Below are positions 17,497 through 25,845 of a stretch of DNA of 64,000 nt, in pieces (position 1 is the stretch's first letter; each line of letters starts with the position of its first letter). The notes beneath the pieces were generated by a model. That model worked only from the letters and a program-made list of their open reading frames with translations, did no database searches and was not told where the DNA came from. Location: contig JAFRGW010000034.1 in assembly GCA_017433615.1 (NCBI GenBank), positions 31,999-95,998 of the forward strand. The letters are read 5' to 3'. A program made the translations under genes and the position numbers. This DNA comes from Eubacterium sp. GTDB taxonomy: Bacteria; Bacillota; Clostridia; Lachnospirales; Lachnospiraceae.

Positions 17497-18171
17497 ATGA
17501 AAAAAGGATTAACAGAACTGGTTTTTATTCTCGACAGAAGCGGATCCATGTCCGGTCTGGAAGCAGACACAATCGGGGGATTCAACGGACTGCTTGAAAA
17601 GCAGAAAAAGGAAGACGGGGAGGCACTTGTATCGGTCGTCCTGTTTGACGATGTGACAGAAATCATCTATGACAGAACCGATATCAGAAAGGTTGAGCCG
17701 ATGAATGACAGACAGTACTACGTGCGCGGCTGCACGGCGCTGCTGGATGCCGTCGGCGGGGCAATTCATCACATCGGAAATGTTCATAAATATGCCAGAG
17801 AGGAAGATGTGCCGGAAAAGACACTGTTCATCATCACCACGGACGGAATGGAAAACGCAAGCCGCAGATATAATTACGAGAAAGTCCGCCGGATGATCGA
17901 GCATCAGAAGGAAAAATATCACTGGGAGTTCCTGTTCCTCGGCGCCAATATTGATGCGGTTTCTGTGGCCGGCAGCTTCGGGATCAGTCCGAATCGCGCA
18001 GTGCGCTACGAGCACGATGCAAAGGGAACCAGACTGAACTTTGAAGTCATGTCAAATGCGGTAAGCTTCGCGCGGATGTCTGCATCGGCAGAGGCCATGG
18101 AGGAAATGCTCGATGACGAGGAACTGCTTGCACCCATCCGCAGGGATTATAAAAAGCGGCACCGCCGGTAA
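17497..18171 (+). CDS. Cytoplasmic VWA-domain protein
   Basis: A 224-aa protein made almost wholly of one von Willebrand A domain. The MIDAS motif D13-R-S15-G-S17 opens it and TTDGMEN supplies the later Asp. There is no signal peptide or membrane helix, so it is cytoplasmic. Similar small bacterial VWA proteins are often next to AAA ATPases or toxic-metal-resistance genes, but none is present here: neighbours are a hybrid kinase and a tRNA. A metal-dependent protein-binding role is all that can be stated. Confidence 0.85.
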   Translation: MKKGLTELVFILDRSGSMSGLEADTIGGFNGLLEKQKKEDGEALVSVVLFDDVTEIIYDRTDIRKVEPMNDRQYYVRGCTALLDAVGGAIHHIGNVHKYAREEDVPEKTLFIITTDGMENASRRYNYEKVRRMIEHQKEKYHWEFLFLGANIDAVSVAGSFGISPNRAVRYEHDAKGTRLNFEVMSNAVSFARMSASAEAMEEMLDDEELLAPIRRDYKKRHRR

Positions 18172-18240
18172 GAAGCAGATACGGTTTCAGTTTCCCGGAA
18201 GGAATGAAGAACACGTTGCCGGGTGCAGCGTGTCTGTCAA

Positions 18241-18279
18241 AAAGAAAAAGTCTGCATGCGATGTCGGCATGCAGACTTT
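18241..18279 (-). terminator. Terminator of the tRNA-Ser gene (minus strand)
   Basis: A perfect 13-bp stem (18247-18259 with 18267-18279) lies just beyond the tRNA 3' end. On the minus strand it is followed by a T-rich stretch. It may also stop plus-strand transcription of the VWA gene. Confidence 0.8.
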
Positions 18280-18285
18280 ATTCAG

Positions 18286-18375
18286 CGGAGACGAAGGGAT
18301 TCGAACCCCCGTACCGGGATGAACCGGTAAACGCATTTCGAGTGCGCCGCGTTATGACCACTTCGCTACGTCTCC
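18286..18375 (-). tRNA. tRNA-Ser (anticodon CGA)
   Basis: Read on the minus strand, the acceptor arms GGAGACG and CGTCTCC pair. The anticodon loop is CTCGAAA with CGA, reading UCG. A long variable arm (ACCGG/CCGGT stem) marks it as class II serine, and the T loop GTTCGAATC is canonical. It is 90 bases long including discriminator G, and CCA is not encoded. Its own terminator lies directly downstream. Confidence 0.95.
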
Positions 18376-18436
18376 TTAAGAATGCTTAACTGATTGTAAC
18401 AAATCGCCCGTGCGACTGCAAGGGTGATTTTTCGAA

Positions 18437-18590
18437 GGAGACAGGGGACGGTTCTCTGTCGCCTTTTTTTATGCAGGATAATCATCCGGAACAGGGTGAG
18501 CAATGAGTCAGAGAGAAACGTCCCCGCTGACTCATTGACTCACTCACTCGCCGAAATCAGGAAGGAGACAGAGAACCGTCCCCTGTCTCC
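18437..18590. repeat. Compact 24-bp inverted-repeat element (REP/MITE-like)
   Basis: The ends are perfect 24-bp inverted repeats (18437-18460 and 18567-18590, containing GGGGACGGTTCTCTGTC). Inside lies a second hairpin with CAATGAGTCAG and CTGACTCATTG and another ACGTCCCC motif. No protein is encoded. From memory, GGGGACGGTTCTCTGTC-type palindromes are spread in many Firmicutes and are often tied to REP-associated Y1 transposases. The right arm overlaps the 3' end of the EamA gene. Confidence 0.75.
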
Positions 18591-19666
18591 CCGAGCCGGT
18601 AGACGATGACAATGCCGGCTGTCACGAGGACAAGTGAGAGCAGGCCGTATACGCTGAAGGCCTGGTTCTGTTCGCCGAGCAGAAGCGCGGAGAGGATAGC
18701 GCCCATGACCGGGTTGATGAAACCGAAGACTGCGATCCGGCTGACGGGGTTGTGCCGGAGCAGGATGCTCCAGAGGGTGTAGGCTGCTGCTGAAATAAAT
18801 GACATGTAGAGCAGCAGAGCCGTGGAAGCCGGGGTAAACCCGGACAGATGGCCGCCCATGAGTGCACCTGCAGCGGTCAGTACGATACCGCCGAAGATAA
18901 ACTGGTATCCGGAGAGGACGAAAGTATCCTCCCGGCGGGAGTACTGTTTCATTACCGATGATGACATGGCGTACATCAGTGTGGAGATCAGGATGAATCC
19001 TTCTCCGTTGAAGCTGACGTGGAAATCCAGTGTATTTCCGGGAATCAGGATGACCAGAACGCCTGCAAATCCGACCAGACAGCCAATGATTTTCCGATAG
19101 TTCAGCTTTTCGGTGTGAAAGACCAGCGCTGCGATCAGGATCGCAAAGAATGTGGAGGAAGCCTCTGTAATGGAAGCCTTCACACCGGATGCATGTGCCA
19201 TACCGATGTAAAAGAAGAAATATTGTCCGATCGTCTGGAATGCCGACAGGATGATAATCATTTTGATGGAATCCGGGCTGATCCGGCCGGCAGATTTGCC
19301 GCTGCCTGATGCACTGCTGAGTCCGTTGTGCGTCGGGATCGGATCCAGAATCCGATTGCGTGCTCGATTTGTACCGGAGCTGTGTCCGCTGTATGCCGGA
19401 ACCGGACTGCCTGCCGGAATCCCGGCCGGGAGCAGCAGGCGGCGTTCGCCGATGCTGCCGAACAGGATTACCAGGACGCCGGCCAGCGTAAAACGGATCC
19501 CGGCGAACAGCAGCTGCGAGGCCGTGTCATCCGCCGCGACCGAAAACAGGCGGTAGCCGATTTTGACGCAGGGAAATGCGCTGCCCCACAGGAAGCCGCA
19601 GATAAATGCCGCGATCACAATCACGGGCGTACGTGTCCAGAAATTTTTTTGTTTCGTTCTGCTCAT
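18557..19666 (-). CDS. EamA-family (DMT superfamily) transporter
   Basis: A 369-aa membrane protein with about ten helices and two EamA halves. The first half has FLWGSAFPCVKIGY and the second EGFILISTLMYAMSSS with a late NPVMGAILSALLLGE. It likely exports or exchanges a small metabolite. Two oddities: a hydrophilic stretch of about 55 residues (about 75-135), rich in Pro, Gly, Ser and Arg, interrupts the first half; and the last 11 residues (GETGDGSLSPS) with the stop codon are encoded by the right arm of the inverted-repeat element, so the natural C-terminus was replaced or extended. The substrate cannot be predicted. Confidence 0.88.
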   Translation of the reverse strand: MSRTKQKNFWTRTPVIVIAAFICGFLWGSAFPCVKIGYRLFSVAADDTASQLLFAGIRFTLAGVLVILFGSIGERRLLLPAGIPAGSPVPAYSGHSSGTNRARNRILDPIPTHNGLSSASGSGKSAGRISPDSIKMIIILSAFQTIGQYFFFYIGMAHASGVKASITEASSTFFAILIAALVFHTEKLNYRKIIGCLVGFAGVLVILIPGNTLDFHVSFNGEGFILISTLMYAMSSSVMKQYSRREDTFVLSGYQFIFGGIVLTAAGALMGGHLSGFTPASTALLLYMSFISAAAYTLWSILLRHNPVSRIAVFGFINPVMGAILSALLLGEQNQAFSVYGLLSLVLVTAGIVIVYRLGETGDGSLSPS

Positions 19667-20062
19667 GCTGGAAAGTATAACACAATGCCCCTGAAAAAAG
19701 TGTTACAAAAACTTAATACAATCAAAATAAATTATTTTTATTGTGGGGTTACATTTATGAAACTTGTTTTGTATACTGTTACTTGGAGTATAAATGAATC
19801 GTAGGGGATAATCGTCAAAATCGGGAAGAGGGGCCCGTGTATTTTGTGACGGTTTCTTTGGTGATTCTGCTCCCGATTCGGGAGCTATTTTATTTGGAAA
19901 ATGTTTCTGTTGAGCGGGATCCTGCAGGTAAGCGGAACACGCGCAGGTGCATTGCACAAGGCGGGATTGTCTTAACGCGCAGGCGCATTGCACAGGCCGG
20001 GCAGAGGGGCCCTGGCGATCCCGGCAGAACAGGATTTGCTTCATAAAAGGGGAGAATAGAAA
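19667..20062. other. Divergent intergenic region with a 36-bp tandem duplication
   Basis: The AT-rich left part (19680-19800) should carry the promoter of the minus-strand EamA gene. A CTCCCGATTCGGGAG hairpin at about 19869-19883 followed by CTATTTT could be a small terminator. At 19939-19964 and 19975-20001 a GC-rich unit with ACGCGCAGGYGCATTGCACA occurs twice with a 36-bp period. I see no convincing gene here. Confidence 0.55.
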
Positions 20063-21301
20063 ATGTTGAAGAGTATTGCAGGGCGGATTGCTCTGTTTAT
20101 GCTGATCGGTGTTTCGGCCATGGCGGCAGCCGGCTGCGGGAGCCGCGATGAAACACGTAAGATCGTATTTGTCGGCAACACGGAGTCCGGTTCCGACTAT
20201 GAAGTCTGCCAGGAGATCTGGCAGGGCGTTTCCGCGTATGCGGCAGAAAGCGGCGCAGAGGCTTCTATCTATACACCTGATCCGTCGGCAGCGGGTGCGC
20301 GGATTGCAATGATGAATGCAATCGATGAGGGCGCAAATGTAATCGTATGTGTCGGCGATGAGATGGCAAGTGCTGTCTATGATTTGCAGCAGCGGGAAAA
20401 CCATACGGAATTTGTTCTGATTGATGAGGTTCCGACCAATGGAAGCGGTTCCGGAAAAACCCGGATCCGCGGAAATACATTCAGTGTGATGTGCAACCGG
20501 CAGGAAGCAGGATTTCTGGCCGGATATGCCGCGGTCTCAGAAGGATACCGGAAAATCGGATTTCTGGGCGGCAGTGCCGGTGAAGATGACAGAAAATATG
20601 GCTCCGGATTTATCCAGGGAGCAGAGGCTGCCGGAAAAGCGATGGGTTACACAGACGGCGAAGTGGAGATCCGGTATCGTCTGACGACATCCAACGCGAT
20701 CAGCCCGACGCTTGTCTCGGATATCGGAAGCTGGTTTCAGGAAGGCTGTGAACTGATCTGCGTCTGTGGCAGCGGTCCGGAATTTATCGGACCGGAGAGT
20801 GCCGCGCAGTTCGGCGGAAAGGTGATCACGGCAGATATCAACCAGCTGGATGCAGCCGACAACATTATTGCCGCATCCGGTATCAATCACATCAATGTCG
20901 TACAGCTCGCACTCAAAGCGCTGGAAGAAGGAAAGCTGGAAGGCGGCGAGAAGAATTTCTTCGGCCTTTCAGAGGGCGGCGTCACACTGCAGCTGAAAGA
21001 AGGACAGTTCCAGAGTTTCACCGAGGCGGAGAAGACTGCGCTGATAGATCAGATCGCCAGCGGCGAGATTGAGATTGAAAGCGCGGATGTCGCAGAAAAT
21101 CCGGAGCGTTATGAGATTACAGTATGCAGTCTGATCGGCGTCGAGGATGCGCAGGCAGAGGCAGAAGCTGCGGAGAACGGCGAAAACACAGAGGAAGCCG
21201 GAGATGCAGATACTGGCGCTGATGTCGAAAGCGGAGATGGCGTAGTAGACGCCCAGAGCGGTGATGTTGCTGCTGATTCTGCTTCTGAAGCGGCGGAGTA
21301 A
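20063..21301 (+). CDS. BMP-family (PnrA/Med-like) substrate-binding lipoprotein
   Basis: A 412-aa lipoprotein. The signal peptide ends at lipobox AAGC (Cys25). A Bmp fold follows, as in nucleoside-binding BmpA/PnrA proteins, with GADVIV-like GANVIVCVGDEMA and GFLGGSAGEDDRKYGSGFIQGAE. No permease or ATPase gene is adjacent, so it may serve a remote nucleoside ABC importer or act as a receptor. The last 50 residues are an acidic Glu/Ala/Asp-rich tail, unusual for the family. GGGGAG lies eight bases before the start. Confidence 0.85.
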   Translation: MLKSIAGRIALFMLIGVSAMAAAGCGSRDETRKIVFVGNTESGSDYEVCQEIWQGVSAYAAESGAEASIYTPDPSAAGARIAMMNAIDEGANVIVCVGDEMASAVYDLQQRENHTEFVLIDEVPTNGSGSGKTRIRGNTFSVMCNRQEAGFLAGYAAVSEGYRKIGFLGGSAGEDDRKYGSGFIQGAEAAGKAMGYTDGEVEIRYRLTTSNAISPTLVSDIGSWFQEGCELICVCGSGPEFIGPESAAQFGGKVITADINQLDAADNIIAASGINHINVVQLALKALEEGKLEGGEKNFFGLSEGGVTLQLKEGQFQSFTEAEKTALIDQIASGEIEIESADVAENPERYEITVCSLIGVEDAQAEAEAAENGENTEEAGDADTGADVESGDGVVDAQSGDVAADSASEAAE

Positions 21302-21411
21302 AAAGCTGCCGCAGATTCCGGAGCGGGAGACTGAGCCGGTAATACATCAGAACCGGTACCCTGAATCTGATAAAAGAACGGATAATAAAAACATAAACAG
21401 GTTAACAGCAG

Positions 21412-21445
21412 GATGCACGGAAACAAACAGCCGTGCATCTTTTTT
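21412..21445 (+). terminator. Terminator after the BMP lipoprotein
   Basis: GATGCACGG (21412-21420) pairs with CCGTGCATC (21431-21439); six T follow. Confidence 0.85.
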
Positions 21446-21467
21446 GCGTCATTACACACGTCTTTTC

Positions 21468-21496
21468 TGGTCATTCAGCAGATTCCATGCTAGAAT
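21468..21496 (+). promoter_or_regulatory. Candidate fumC promoter
   Basis: TGGTCA at 21468 is followed after 17 bases by TAGAAT (21491-21496), preceded by TGC as an extended -10. A start near 21503 would give a leader of about 210 bases that contains the repeats at 21528-21680. Confidence 0.55.
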
Positions 21497-21527
21497 AGGG
21501 CGGGAAAAAGAAAGTGGTTGTGGAGCT

Positions 21528-21680
21528 GCAGACAAATATATGTTCCCCGGCTCAGGAGGGATTCGCCGTTGAACATATATTTGTCTGCGGCTCCGCGAAG
21601 GGAAGAGGCGGAAAGATGATCCCCGGCTCAGGAGGGATTCGCCGTTGAACATATATTTGTCTGCGGCTCCGCGAAGGGAA
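21528..21680. repeat. Two 60-bp direct repeats with inverted partial copy in the fumC leader
   Basis: A 60-bp unit starting CCCCGGCTCAGGAGGG occurs at 21545-21604 and 21621-21680 (76-bp period), nearly identical. A third partial start (CCCCGGCACAG) lies near 21691. GCAGACAAATATATGTT at 21528-21544 is the exact inverse of 21572-21588 and 21648-21664, so the RNA can form either of two competing 17-bp hairpins. No coding content. Confidence 0.8.
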
Positions 21681-21714
21681 AGCAAATGATCCCCGGCACA
21701 GAAGGAGGAACAGG

Positions 21715-23103
21715 ATGGAATACAGAATCGAACATGACTCTATGGGCGAGATGAAGGTCCCGGCGAATGTATACTGGGGTGCGCAGACGCAGCGGAGTTA
21801 TCAGAATTTTGAAATCGGAACGGAGAAAATGCCGGCGGAAATCATCCGCGCATTTGCAGTGTTGAAAAAGGCTGCTGCGATTGCAAACTGCCGTCTGGGT
21901 AAGCTGGATGAGCAGCGTATGGAACTGATCAGCCAGGTCTGCGACGAGATCCTTGAAGGTAAACTGGAAGGGAATTTCCCGCTGGTGGTCTGGCAGACAG
22001 GCAGTGGCACACAGTCCAATATGAATGTTAATGAAGTTGTCGCAAACCGCGGAAATGAGATCGCGGCAGAATCCGGCTTGCAGTTCGAGGTGGAGAAGCC
22101 GCTGCATCCGAATGACACTGTCAACATGTCCCAGAGCTCCAATGACACCTATCCGACTGCAATTCATATCGCAGCCGTGACAGAGATTGAGCAGCAGCTG
22201 TATCCGTCAATTGACCATGCCATTGAAGTGCTGAAAAAGCTGGAAGAGGCACATCAGGGCGTGATCAAGAGCGGCCGCACGCATCTGATGGATGCAACCC
22301 CGATTGCATTTTCACAGGAAATCAGCGGATGGCGCGCAATGCTGGAAGAAGGCAGACGTCTGATCGGATCAGCCATTCCGCATCTGTCTCAGCTGGCGTT
22401 GGGCGGCACGGCGGTCGGCACCGGCATCAACGCGCCGAAGGAATTTGGCGAAGAGGTGGCAAAGGCTGTCTCTGAGCTGACAGGCAAGCCGTTCGTGACC
22501 GAGCCGAACAAATTCCACGCACTGACATCCAAGGATGCCGTCACATTTGCACACGGCGCTTTGAAGGCACTGGCAGCCAACATGATGAAGGTCGCAAATG
22601 ATGTGCGCTGGCTGGCGAGCGGCCCGCGCTGCGGACTGGCGGAGATTACCATTCCGGCAAATGAACCGGGCAGTTCAATCATGCCGGGTAAAGTCAATCC
22701 GACCCAGTGCGAGGCCATGACCATGGTTGCAGTACAGGTCATGGGAAACGACGCTGCGATTGGATTTGCAGCATCTCAGGGCAACTTTGAGCTGAACGTA
22801 TTTATGCCGGTGATCGCATACAACTTCCTGCAGTCCGTCCGGCTGCTCTCCGATGCAATCCGTTCCTTCACTGATCACTGCCTCGTCGGCATTCAGGCAA
22901 ACGAAGAACAGATGGCGGCGAATCTGCACAATTCCCTGATGCTGGTCACAGCCCTCAATCCGATCATCGGATACGAGAACGCGGCAAAGACATCCCTGAA
23001 GGCATACCGCGAAAACATCTCGCTGAAAGAGGCGTGCGTATCACTGGGACTGCTGACAGAGGAGGAGTTTGATCAGGCAGTGCGGCCCGAGACGATGATT
23101 TGA
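21715..23103 (+). CDS. fumC: Class II fumarate hydratase
   Basis: A 462-aa enzyme that converts fumarate and malate; class II has no iron-sulfur cluster. It has the N-terminal [10 protein letters not shown] and YWGAQTQRS, the SGTQSNMN and SSNDTYPTA active-site segments and the superfamily signature [11 protein letters not shown]. Length is standard. The preceding GAAGGAGGAA is a strong ribosome site. It stands alone and is flanked on both sides by repeat clusters. Confidence 0.97.
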   Translation: MEYRIEHDSMGEMKVPANVYWGAQTQRSYQNFEIGTEKMPAEIIRAFAVLKKAAAIANCRLGKLDEQRMELISQVCDEILEGKLEGNFPLVVWQTGSGTQSNMNVNEVVANRGNEIAAESGLQFEVEKPLHPNDTVNMSQSSNDTYPTAIHIAAVTEIEQQLYPSIDHAIEVLKKLEEAHQGVIKSGRTHLMDATPIAFSQEISGWRAMLEEGRRLIGSAIPHLSQLALGGTAVGTGINAPKEFGEEVAKAVSELTGKPFVTEPNKFHALTSKDAVTFAHGALKALAANMMKVANDVRWLASGPRCGLAEITIPANEPGSSIMPGKVNPTQCEAMTMVAVQVMGNDAAIGFAASQGNFELNVFMPVIAYNFLQSVRLLSDAIRSFTDHCLVGIQANEEQMAANLHNSLMLVTALNPIIGYENAAKTSLKAYRENISLKEACVSLGLLTEEEFDQAVRPETMI

Positions 23104-23105
23104 AG

Positions 23106-23490
23106 CAAAGTTCCCGGCAGGGCATATAAAATCAGGCACAACGGTAGTTTCACCTGCCCCGAGATCCAGAAGGAAGGTGCCGGGGGCATGAAAAATCAGG
23201 AACAACGGTAGTTTCACCTGCCCCGAGATCCGGAAGGAAGGTGCCGGGGGCATGCAAAATCAGGAACAACGGTAGTTTCACCCGCCCCGAGATCCGAAAA
23301 GAAGGTGCCGGGGGCATGCAAAATCAGGAACAACGGTAGTTTCACCCGCCTCGAGATCCGAAAAGAAGTTGCCGGGGGCATGCAAAACTGGGCAAAACGG
23401 AAGATTCACCCGCCCCGAGATCCGGAAGAAAGGTGCCGGGGGCATGCAAAACCGGGCAAAACGGAAGATTCACCCGCCCCCACAATCCAG
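23106..23490. repeat. 64-bp tandem repeat array
   Basis: Six units with an exact 64-bp period start with GCAT at 23122, 23186, 23250, 23314, 23378 and 23442; the last is cut short. Each has a core ACGGTAGTTTCACCYGCC or ACGGAAGATTCACCCGCC and ends GGTGCCGGGGGCAT. TGCCCC and GGGGCA in each unit could form a hairpin. Copies 1-2, 3-4 and 5-6 share private variants, a sign of stepwise expansion. 64 is not a multiple of three, so this is not a coding repeat. It fills the gap between fumC and the acetyltransferase. Confidence 0.9.
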
Positions 23491-23513
23491 AAATACAAGG
23501 AGTACAACAAGAA

Positions 23514-23984
23514 ATGAACATCAGAAGAGCCGAAGAGAAGGATCTTCCCCGCATCGATGAACTGCTCAGCCAGGTCTTGATGGTGCATCACAATGCGCGG
23601 CCTGATCTGTTCAAGGCTGATTGCAGAAAGTATACGGACGAAGAGTTACTGGAGATCATCCGGGACGATCAGCGCCCGATTTTCGCGGCGGTTGATGAGA
23701 ATGATGTGCTGATGGGGTATGCGTTCTGCGTGATTCAGCAGCATATCAATGACAATATCCTGACCGATATCAGGAAGCTTTATATTGACGATCTGTGTGT
23801 CGATGAAGAGCTGCGCGGCAAACACATCGGGAAAGTGCTTTATGAATATGTCGTCGCCTGGGCGAGGGAAAGAAACTTCTATAATGTTACACTGAATGTC
23901 TGGGAAGGAAATGACAGCGCGAAGAAGTTCTATGAGGCTTGTGGACTGGGTGTGCAGAAGACAGGGATGGAGCTGGTTCTTTGA
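23514..23984 (+). CDS. GNAT-family N-acetyltransferase
   Basis: A 156-aa cytoplasmic acetyltransferase. It starts MNIRRAEEKDLP, has the motif A region with DLCVDEELRGKHIGKVLYEYV (acetyl-CoA pyrophosphate loop RGKHIG) and a late NVWEGNDSAKKFYEACG, typical of the family. The start is set at 23514 by CAAGGAG about 11 bases upstream; the open frame extends into the repeat array, which should not be translated. The Nudix gene follows after 25 bases. Substrate unknown. Confidence 0.9.
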   Translation: MNIRRAEEKDLPRIDELLSQVLMVHHNARPDLFKADCRKYTDEELLEIIRDDQRPIFAAVDENDVLMGYAFCVIQQHINDNILTDIRKLYIDDLCVDEELRGKHIGKVLYEYVVAWARERNFYNVTLNVWEGNDSAKKFYEACGLGVQKTGMELVL

Positions 23985-24009
23985 TTGAATAGAGAAAACT
24001 GGAGAAAAT

Positions 24010-24486
24010 ATGGTTGGATTAAGTACGCTCTGCTACATTGAGCAGGATGGAAAATATCTGATGCTCCACCGCGTAAAGAAGGAGCATGATATCAACAAAG
24101 ACAAATGGATCGGCGTCGGCGGACACTTTGAGGCGGATGAAAGCCCGGAGGAATGCCTGCTTCGCGAGGTGAAGGAGGAGACCGGCCTGACGCTGACATC
24201 CTGGCGTTACCGAGGGATTGTGACATTCGTATCCGGCGACGGTGTGACGGAATACATGTCGCTGTTTACAGCTGATGGATTTACCGGCAGTATGATTGAA
24301 TGTGACGAGGGTGAGCTGGTCTGGATTGAGAAAGCGAAGATCAATGAGCTGGAGCTGTGGGAAGGGGATAAGATTTTCTTCCGGCTGCTGGATGAGGAGC
24401 GGCCGTTTTTCTCGCTGAAACTTGTCTATGACGGCAGCGGCAATCTGACCGAAGCAGCGCTGGACGGAAGGGAAATGGCAATCTGA
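24010..24486 (+). CDS. Nudix hydrolase (8-oxo-dGTPase-like)
   Basis: A 158-aa pyrophosphohydrolase. The Nudix box spans residues 38-60 (Gly38, Glu44, then REVKEETGL) and is complete. The N-terminus LSTLCYIEQDGKYLMLHR resembles MutT-like 8-oxo-dGTP diphosphatases. The last 16 codons lie in the first unit of a 38-bp tandem repeat that continues beyond the stop, so the C-terminal tail may have been altered by repeat expansion. It is likely cotranscribed with the acetyltransferase. Confidence 0.9.
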   Translation: MVGLSTLCYIEQDGKYLMLHRVKKEHDINKDKWIGVGGHFEADESPEECLLREVKEETGLTLTSWRYRGIVTFVSGDGVTEYMSLFTADGFTGSMIECDEGELVWIEKAKINELELWEGDKIFFRLLDEERPFFSLKLVYDGSGNLTEAALDGREMAI

Positions 24487-24600
24487 CCGAAGCAGCGCTG
24501 GACGGAAGGAAAATGGCAATCTGACCGAAGCAGCGCCGGACGGAAGGGAAATGGCAATCTGACCGAAGCAGCGCCGGACGGAGGGCAGATGGATATCTGA
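24439..24600. repeat. 38-bp tandem repeat over the Nudix stop codon
   Basis: Units starting GGCAATCTGACCGAAGCAGC occur at 24439, 24477, 24515 and 24553, with a degenerate start at 24591; the period is exactly 38 bp. The first unit is coding (the end of the Nudix gene) and the rest follow the stop codon. Confidence 0.9.
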
Positions 24601-24687
24601 CATGGCGGGTTGCTGAACTGGAGCAGATGAAAACAGTCCGGCAGCCCGGGGATAAATATGATGAATGGACAGAAAAGGAGACAGAAA

Positions 24688-25803
24688 ATGTACGATTATC
24701 TCGTGGTCGGCGCCGGCCTCTACGGCGCAGTATTTGCGCACGAAGCAAAGAAGGCAGGAAAATCTGTTCTGGTGATTGACAAGCGCCCGAACATCGCCGG
24801 CAATGTTTACACAGAGCAGATCGAGGGAATCCATGTGCACAAATACGGCGCGCATATTTTCCACACGAATCTGAAGCATGTATGGGAGTATATCAATCAG
24901 TTTGCGACATTCAACCGGTTCACCAATTCGCCGGTTGCAAATTATCACGGCGAGCTGTATTCGCTTCCGTTTAACATGTACACTTTTAATAAAATGTGGG
25001 GTGTCGTGACGCCGGAAGAGGCAGCGGCAAAGATTGAGGAGCAGCGCCGCGCAGCCGGTATTACCGAACCGAAAAATTTGGAAGAGCAGGCGATCAGTCT
25101 GGTCGGAACGGATATTTATGAGAAGCTTGTAAAGGGCTATACGGAAAAACAGTGGGGAAGACCATGCACGGAGCTTCCTGCATTTATTATCAAACGTCTG
25201 CCGGTGCGTCTGACATTTGACAACAATTATTTTAATGCACTCTATCAGGGAATCCCGGTCGGCGGCTACACGCAGATGGTCGCCAACATGCTGGACGGCA
25301 TAGAGGTGCGCCTGAATACAGATTATCTCGCAGACAAAGAGGCGCTGGATGCCCTGGCGGAGAAGGTGGTTTACACCGGCCCGATTGACGCATACTTCGG
25401 GTTCCGTCTCGGAACACTCGAATACCGTTCTGTCCGGTTCGAAAATGAAGTGCTGGATCAGCCGAATTTCCAGGGAAATGCAGCGGTTAACTACACGGAT
25501 CGCGAGACGCCGTGGACACGCATTATCGAGCATAAATGGTTTGAATTCGGCAAGGATGCAGAGGGAAATGATCTGCCGAAGACGGTTATCAGCCGTGAGT
25601 ACAGTTCCGAGTGGAAGCCGGGCGATGAGCCGTATTATCCGGTGAATGATGAGAAAAACGGTGCACTTTACACTGCATACAAAGAACTGGCGGACAAGGA
25701 AGAAAAGGTTATCTTCGGCGGCCGGCTGGGTGAGTACAAGTATTACGATATGGATGCGGTAATCGCATCGGCACTTGCAAAATGTGAAACGATATTTGGC
25801 TGA
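24688..25803 (+). CDS. glf: UDP-galactopyranose mutase
   Basis: A 371-aa flavoenzyme that converts UDP-galactopyranose to UDP-galactofuranose for cell-surface glycans. It has the FAD-binding VGAGLYGA (G8, G10, G13), DKRPNIAGN, the segment YGAHIFHT and the late YYPVND and FGGRLGEYKYYDMD. Length matches the family. The start is set at 24688 by AAAAGGAG; an in-frame ATG 30 bases upstream lacks a site. No glycosyltransferases are adjacent. Confidence 0.96.
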   Translation: MYDYLVVGAGLYGAVFAHEAKKAGKSVLVIDKRPNIAGNVYTEQIEGIHVHKYGAHIFHTNLKHVWEYINQFATFNRFTNSPVANYHGELYSLPFNMYTFNKMWGVVTPEEAAAKIEEQRRAAGITEPKNLEEQAISLVGTDIYEKLVKGYTEKQWGRPCTELPAFIIKRLPVRLTFDNNYFNALYQGIPVGGYTQMVANMLDGIEVRLNTDYLADKEALDALAEKVVYTGPIDAYFGFRLGTLEYRSVRFENEVLDQPNFQGNAAVNYTDRETPWTRIIEHKWFEFGKDAEGNDLPKTVISREYSSEWKPGDEPYYPVNDEKNGALYTAYKELADKEEKVIFGGRLGEYKYYDMDAVIASALAKCETIFG

Positions 25804-25845
25804 AAACAGAAACAGCCGTTTTATGTACTTTAAGGATTAAACAGA

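Noticed and set aside
19837-20046. 69-aa plus-strand open frame before the BMP lipoprotein
   Set aside because: No ribosome site; half of it is the 36-bp duplication, and the composition is Arg/Gly-rich as in non-coding GC-rich sequence.
23106-23490. CRISPR array
   Set aside because: Units are contiguous 64-bp copies with gradual drift; there are no unique spacers and no cas genes in the window.
23305-23517. Proteins encoded by the 64-bp array
   Set aside because: The period is not a multiple of three, so the frame shifts in each unit; the apparent ATG starts are just the repeated GGGGGCATG.
24019-25533. 504-aa minus-strand open frame
   Set aside because: It runs across the Nudix gene, the 38-bp repeat and glf, both clearly coding on the plus strand; its sequence has no recognisable domain.
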